DNA of 16,244 nucleotides from Acidobacteriota bacterium (lineage in GTDB: Bacteria > Acidobacteriota > Terriglobia > Terriglobales > Acidobacteriaceae), in contig JAJXZK010000123.1 of NCBI GenBank assembly GCA_021780095.1, positions 1 through 16,244 of the forward strand. The letters are read 5' to 3'. Numbering within the stretch: position 1 is the stretch's first letter; each line of letters opens with the position of its first letter. The translations under genes were made by a program, and so were the position numbers. Below are positions 13,346 through 16,244 of the stretch, piece by piece. The notes beneath the pieces are model-generated. The model made no database searches. It was not told the origin of the DNA and saw only the letters and a list, made by a program, of their open reading frames with translations.

Positions 13346-13629
13346 AGCCCGGTAGCTATGCACTAGGCTCTCCACACTCAAGAGCGGCGGCTCGGTCACT
13401 GTTAGCCGCACGGAAACAAAGCGAGGCGGCGGCGAACCTCCCCGGACTGGCGGAAATTATTCAAGCCGCACGGATGAAACTCCGGACTGGTGAGTTTCCC
13501 ACTTCGTTCCCCGCAAATCCTGGCGATACCGAAAGCACCAGAGAAGGGAGCACAGATTGTCTGAGAGATCGAATCACACAAGCCCGGAAGCGGGCGGGAT
13601 TGGCGCAAGGCCCGCAGACTATGCGATAG
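13342..13629 (+). CDS. Small paralogue 2 with the shared motif
   Basis: An ATG at 13342 overlaps the preceding stop by ATGA and gives 95 residues; an earlier in-frame start at 13288 is less likely. Residues 6-24 read YALGSPHSRAAARSLLAAR. The remainder (LPGLAEIIQAARMKLRTGEF, ITQARKRAGLAQGPQ) is mostly basic helix and differs from the other copies. Its last 73 bases overlap the next gene in another frame. Confidence 0.6.
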   Translation: MKPGSYALGSPHSRAAARSLLAARKQSEAAANLPGLAEIIQAARMKLRTGEFPTSFPANPGDTESTREGSTDCLRDRITQARKRAGLAQGPQTMR

Positions 13630-13928
13630 GCTCTCCGCAATCGCGGGCGGCCGCTCGCGCCCTTCTACAACGTCGGCAAGGGACGTGCGAGCGAAGGGAT
13701 GTGATTCTCTCGGTCGGTGCGGACTGGCATCCGATACCGTCAGCCTCCGATTGGCATCAAGATCCAAAAGATCGAAGCATAGGGCGCGTCGTTTGCATAC
13801 CGGAAGGGATGACGCTCGCGGAAGGGCTGCGCGTGGTGGGCGGATACAGTGCTGAAGAACTGGATCAAATTGACCGCGAGCACTCGGACAAACTAAAGTG
13901 CGGGAGTGTGTTGTCGTTGAAACGTTGA
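13557..13928 (+). CDS. Small paralogue 3 with the shared motif
   Basis: The start is probably TTG 13557, because GAAGGGAG (13543-13550) lies 6 bases upstream; the frame overlaps paralogue 2 by 73 bases. The 123-residue product has the motif at residues 22-40, YAIGSPQSRAAARALLQRR. A distinct C-terminal part follows, with VGADWHPIPSASDWHQDPKD and GMTLAEGLRVVGGYSAEELD. This is the longest of the three and has more domain-like sequence. The function is unknown. The long overlap and TTG start suggest coupled, possibly low-level translation. Confidence 0.6.
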   Translation: MSERSNHTSPEAGGIGARPADYAIGSPQSRAAARALLQRRQGTCERRDVILSVGADWHPIPSASDWHQDPKDRSIGRVVCIPEGMTLAEGLRVVGGYSAEELDQIDREHSDKLKCGSVLSLKR

Positions 13929-13956
13929 CAGAGCCCGGAAGTGATCAGCGGATGCC

Positions 13957-13965
13957 TGTTATAAG
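13957..13965 (+). promoter_or_regulatory. Candidate extended -10 for the helicase gene
   Basis: TG-T-TATAAG lies about 60 bp before the helicase ATG. TTGACA occurs at 13925-13930 but 29 bp from TATAAG, too far to pair as a standard promoter. It would let the cargo gene be expressed separately from the replication operon. Confidence 0.35.
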
Positions 13966-14023
13966 CGCGCGAAGCTGACCGATTTAGGACGCTGGTACAC
14001 TGTTAGGATTCCTGAGCTTGACA

Positions 14024-16244
14024 ATGAATGAAGCTGGTAAAGCGGACAATCCCACCCCAGATCCAGCACCTGAATTGCAGCAAGGGCTCGTCGAATCGCT
14101 GACGAGCGCCTATGCAATGCTTTTGAAGACGCAGCGCACGGCTTCTTCTGCCTACGTTAGGTGGACGAAGGCCCACAGTCGCAGCCACGAGTTTGCTTGG
14201 CTTGACGCGGGAAAGGAAATTCTACTGATGGGAGGGGGAACTCTCTTAATCACCCCGGATTCATGCGTTCATCCAAATGTCCAAAAAATGATGGCTACTA
14301 TGGAGCTCAATCCCTACGAACGCGAGCTTCAGTACGGCTATCCGTACGTTATTGGGAAATCGGGTGGCATCACGTTCCGGGCACCATTGCTGACCATCCC
14401 TGTGGGAATCACCCCCGATGGCGGGAATCTAGCCATAAGGCCGACAGAGGATGCAGCGCGGTTCAATTCGCTCCCATTTCGCGCGGAGGCCGATAGCAGC
14501 GCGCGAGAATTGGCTTTCAAGCGGCTGATGGAACAATGCCCGGACCTACCGCTGACCGGAGAATCTCTTAGATTGTTCTGTGAGTCAGTTTCCCGGGAAT
14601 TGGAAGTCAGAATTGAAGCCGAACTCAACGGGGACATTCATGGAGCGCCGAAGGAACCCACACGGCAAATGGCGCTGAAAATTGTTGACCATGCTGCTTG
14701 CTTCATCGCGCCAAAGACCAGTTACTTTTTGGTTAGTGATTTAGAGGGGATAGGCAATTCAGATCCAAACAATGTAAATCGTAGTGCTCTCGGCTGGCTC
14801 ATCGGAAAACGACCTGCAGAGCCTACGAGCGACGGGCTTTCCAATAGCCGAAAAACATTTTACCCATTCCCTTCTAATCCCAGTCAGCGTCGCGTCGCCC
14901 AGCTAGTCGACGACCCTTGCTCTCGCATAACGGTCGTCCAAGGACCACCCGGCACCGGAAAATCTCTCACTATTGCAAATCTTGCTTGCCATCTAGTGGC
15001 TCAAGGAAAAAAGGTACTAATCACATCCCAGAAAGACAAGGCCCTCCAAGTTGTCGATGAAACACTGCGCCGTCTGGAGTTGGAAGAACTTCCGATGACA
15101 TTACTGAAACGCGATCGGGAATCGCGGAAACAGTTGAGGGAACGGCTCGATGCAATCCAAAAGAGTCGATCGGTGGAAGAAACCAAACAAAGACTCGATC
15201 GGCAAAATGAGAACCACGAACAGACAGCTCAAGAAATCCTCATTCAAGAGGAACTCCTGCGACGAGCCGTAGAGAGCGAACACACGGTAGAGATAGCAGA
15301 TCGCCATGTTCAAATAGCGCGTGGCCACGTGTCGCGGCTCTTAGCGAAATGGGGTCTGCGTCGAAGCCTCAATAAAGCCGAACGGAACGCACGTGTTCGA
15401 TCGGATGTAGTTGGAGATAGGCTTGTAGCCGCTCGCACGCGATTGCGCGCGGACGCCGCGTCGCTTCTCGAGCATGCCGCGGACCATAGAGTTAGCTGTG
15501 CCTCTAAACCAGACCGCAACCACCTACGGGAGTTCGCGCGACTTCTCGGACGAAATCAAACCAATGCAAAGAACTTTCGCGTCTTTGATAAGTTGAAAAG
15601 CGAACCCGAACGCTGTCAGATGTTACTCAATATTCTCCCTTGTTGGATTATGGCGCCCGATGATGTAGCGCGACTGTTTCCTTGTTCTCCGGAGATCTTC
15701 GACGTAGTGATAATCGATGAAGCATCGCAATGCGATTTGCCCTCCATGGTCCCCGTCCTTTATCGAGCCAAACAGGCTGTAATAGCGGGGGATTCAATGC
15801 AAATGCAAGCCCAGCGATTTGCCTTCACATCAGGACTTGTTGCCACTCAAGCCTGGGCACAATTCGGTTTAGATCGATTTGACCCGGACGGTTGGCTCGA
15901 TCCAACCAAGGTTGATCTACTGCAACTAGCGTCGATGCGCATGGATGAGGAAGCTTTCCTCGATGAGCACTACCGCAGTTTGCCAGACATCATTGGCTTT
16001 TCCAACGACCATTGGTATCGTGGGAAACTCCGCATTATGCGAGACGCAGAAGACAGACGTTTTGGAGATCCTACTAATCCCACAGTTTCGTTGCATCGTG
16101 TCGCCGGGTCCGTAGCAATAGGCACACAGGAAAATGAAGTCGAGGCACGTGCTCTCGTTGAGCACCTGAGGGAGATGCTAGATCATCCCGCCTATTCAAA
16201 TGCTACGTTTGGGGTAATCTGCCTGTTCGAACAACAGATGCAAT
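14024..16244 (+). CDS. Superfamily 1 (UPF1/Dna2-like) helicase, partial at window end
   Basis: An uninterrupted frame of 740 codons runs off the right edge. ATG 14024 is the first ATG after an in-frame stop at 13985; a TTG at 14018 behind AGGA is an alternative. Residues 1-290 match no domain I know, though FRAPLLTIPVGI resembles the segment before DUF4011-type helicases. The AAA_11-type ATPase follows. Walker A is GPPGTGKS (307-314), and a coiled coil of about 50 residues is inserted at about 372-422 (RLDAIQKSRSVEETKQRLDR). Walker B is VVIIDEASQCD (Asp565), motif III is GDSMQMQ (590), and motif IV is DEHYRS (647). This suggests ATP-dependent unwinding or remodelling of nucleic acid. As satellite cargo, an anti-phage role is plausible but unproven; the C-terminus, where a nuclease is often fused, is not visible. 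Confidence 0.85.
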   Translation, partial: MNEAGKADNPTPDPAPELQQGLVESLTSAYAMLLKTQRTASSAYVRWTKAHSRSHEFAWLDAGKEILLMGGGTLLITPDSCVHPNVQKMMATMELNPYERELQYGYPYVIGKSGGITFRAPLLTIPVGITPDGGNLAIRPTEDAARFNSLPFRAEADSSARELAFKRLMEQCPDLPLTGESLRLFCESVSRELEVRIEAELNGDIHGAPKEPTRQMALKIVDHAACFIAPKTSYFLVSDLEGIGNSDPNNVNRSALGWLIGKRPAEPTSDGLSNSRKTFYPFPSNPSQRRVAQLVDDPCSRITVVQGPPGTGKSLTIANLACHLVAQGKKVLITSQKDKALQVVDETLRRLELEELPMTLLKRDRESRKQLRERLDAIQKSRSVEETKQRLDRQNENHEQTAQEILIQEELLRRAVESEHTVEIADRHVQIARGHVSRLLAKWGLRRSLNKAERNARVRSDVVGDRLVAARTRLRADAASLLEHAADHRVSCASKPDRNHLREFARLLGRNQTNAKNFRVFDKLKSEPERCQMLLNILPCWIMAPDDVARLFPCSPEIFDVVIIDEASQCDLPSMVPVLYRAKQAVIAGDSMQMQAQRFAFTSGLVATQAWAQFGLDRFDPDGWLDPTKVDLLQLASMRMDEEAFLDEHYRSLPDIIGFSNDHWYRGKLRIMRDAEDRRFGDPTNPTVSLHRVAGSVAIGTQENEVEARALVEHLREMLDHPAYSNATFGVICLFEQQMQ

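Larger units (their letters stand above)
8072..16244 (+). mobile_element. P4-like integrative element/satellite (left part)
   Basis: All genes from 8235 onward point right and form a typical satellite layout: integrase next to a tRNA 3' end, AlpA regulator, primase-type zinc finger, DUF3631 ATPase, small unknown genes, then a large cargo gene. No capsid, portal or large terminase gene is visible, so it is a satellite or integrative element rather than a full prophage as far as seen. The right end, including attR, lies beyond the window. Confidence 0.75.

Noticed and set aside
14018..14050. TTGACA at 14018-14023 as a -35 box
   Set aside because: It overlaps the start of the helicase gene and has no -10 box at 16-18 bp.
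1..16244. CRISPR array
   Set aside because: No regularly spaced short repeats or cas genes were seen anywhere.

Overview
The window looks like bacterial chromosome from an Acidobacteriota-type organism. This is an inference from the gene families (DUF4112 protein, NusG/UpxY-like fragment, the style of the tyrosine recombinases) and the moderately high GC; no rRNA or other diagnostic marker is present. Three zones can be seen.

Zone 1 (about 1-5060) is an accessory scrapyard. It holds a transposase tail, an intact-looking hipBA toxin-antitoxin pair on the minus strand, and then a run of broken genes: a frameshifted DUF6361-like N-terminus (+), a ribbon-helix-helix antitoxin overlapping a glycosyltransferase tail (-), a NusG/UpxY-like N-terminus (-) and the tail of an NDP-sugar epimerase (-). 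The last three look like remains of an exopolysaccharide cluster. It ends with a chimeric plus-strand frame in which the zinc-ribbon/HTH half of an ISL3-type transposase runs in frame into a tyrosine recombinase. That recombinase is interrupted by one in-frame TGA and ends just before the 3' end of a tRNA-Pro gene, the usual arrangement for an element integrated at a tRNA.

Zone 2 (5063-8071) is ordinary backbone: tRNA-Pro(TGG), a DUF4112 membrane protein, tRNA-His(GTG), a YheT-type alpha/beta hydrolase with an unrecognised gene directly behind it, a 64-residue small protein and tRNA-Arg(TCT).

Zone 3 (8072 to the right edge) is the left part of a P4-like integrative element or satellite in the 3' end of tRNA-Arg. 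It carries a P4-type integrase that lacks the usual HxxR arginine and is preceded by a cluster of GTGGTA/TACCAC sites. Next come a roughly 350-nt non-coding region rich in hairpins, two near-identical tandem terminators, and a tightly packed operon: alpA, a primase-type zinc finger protein, a DUF3631 ATPase, an unknown protein, a Cys-cluster/HTH protein and three small overlapping genes sharing one motif. After a short gap comes a large superfamily 1 helicase, cut by the window end. The most promising novel material is the structured leader with its tandem terminators, the three-paralogue small-protein cassette, and the helicase cargo.
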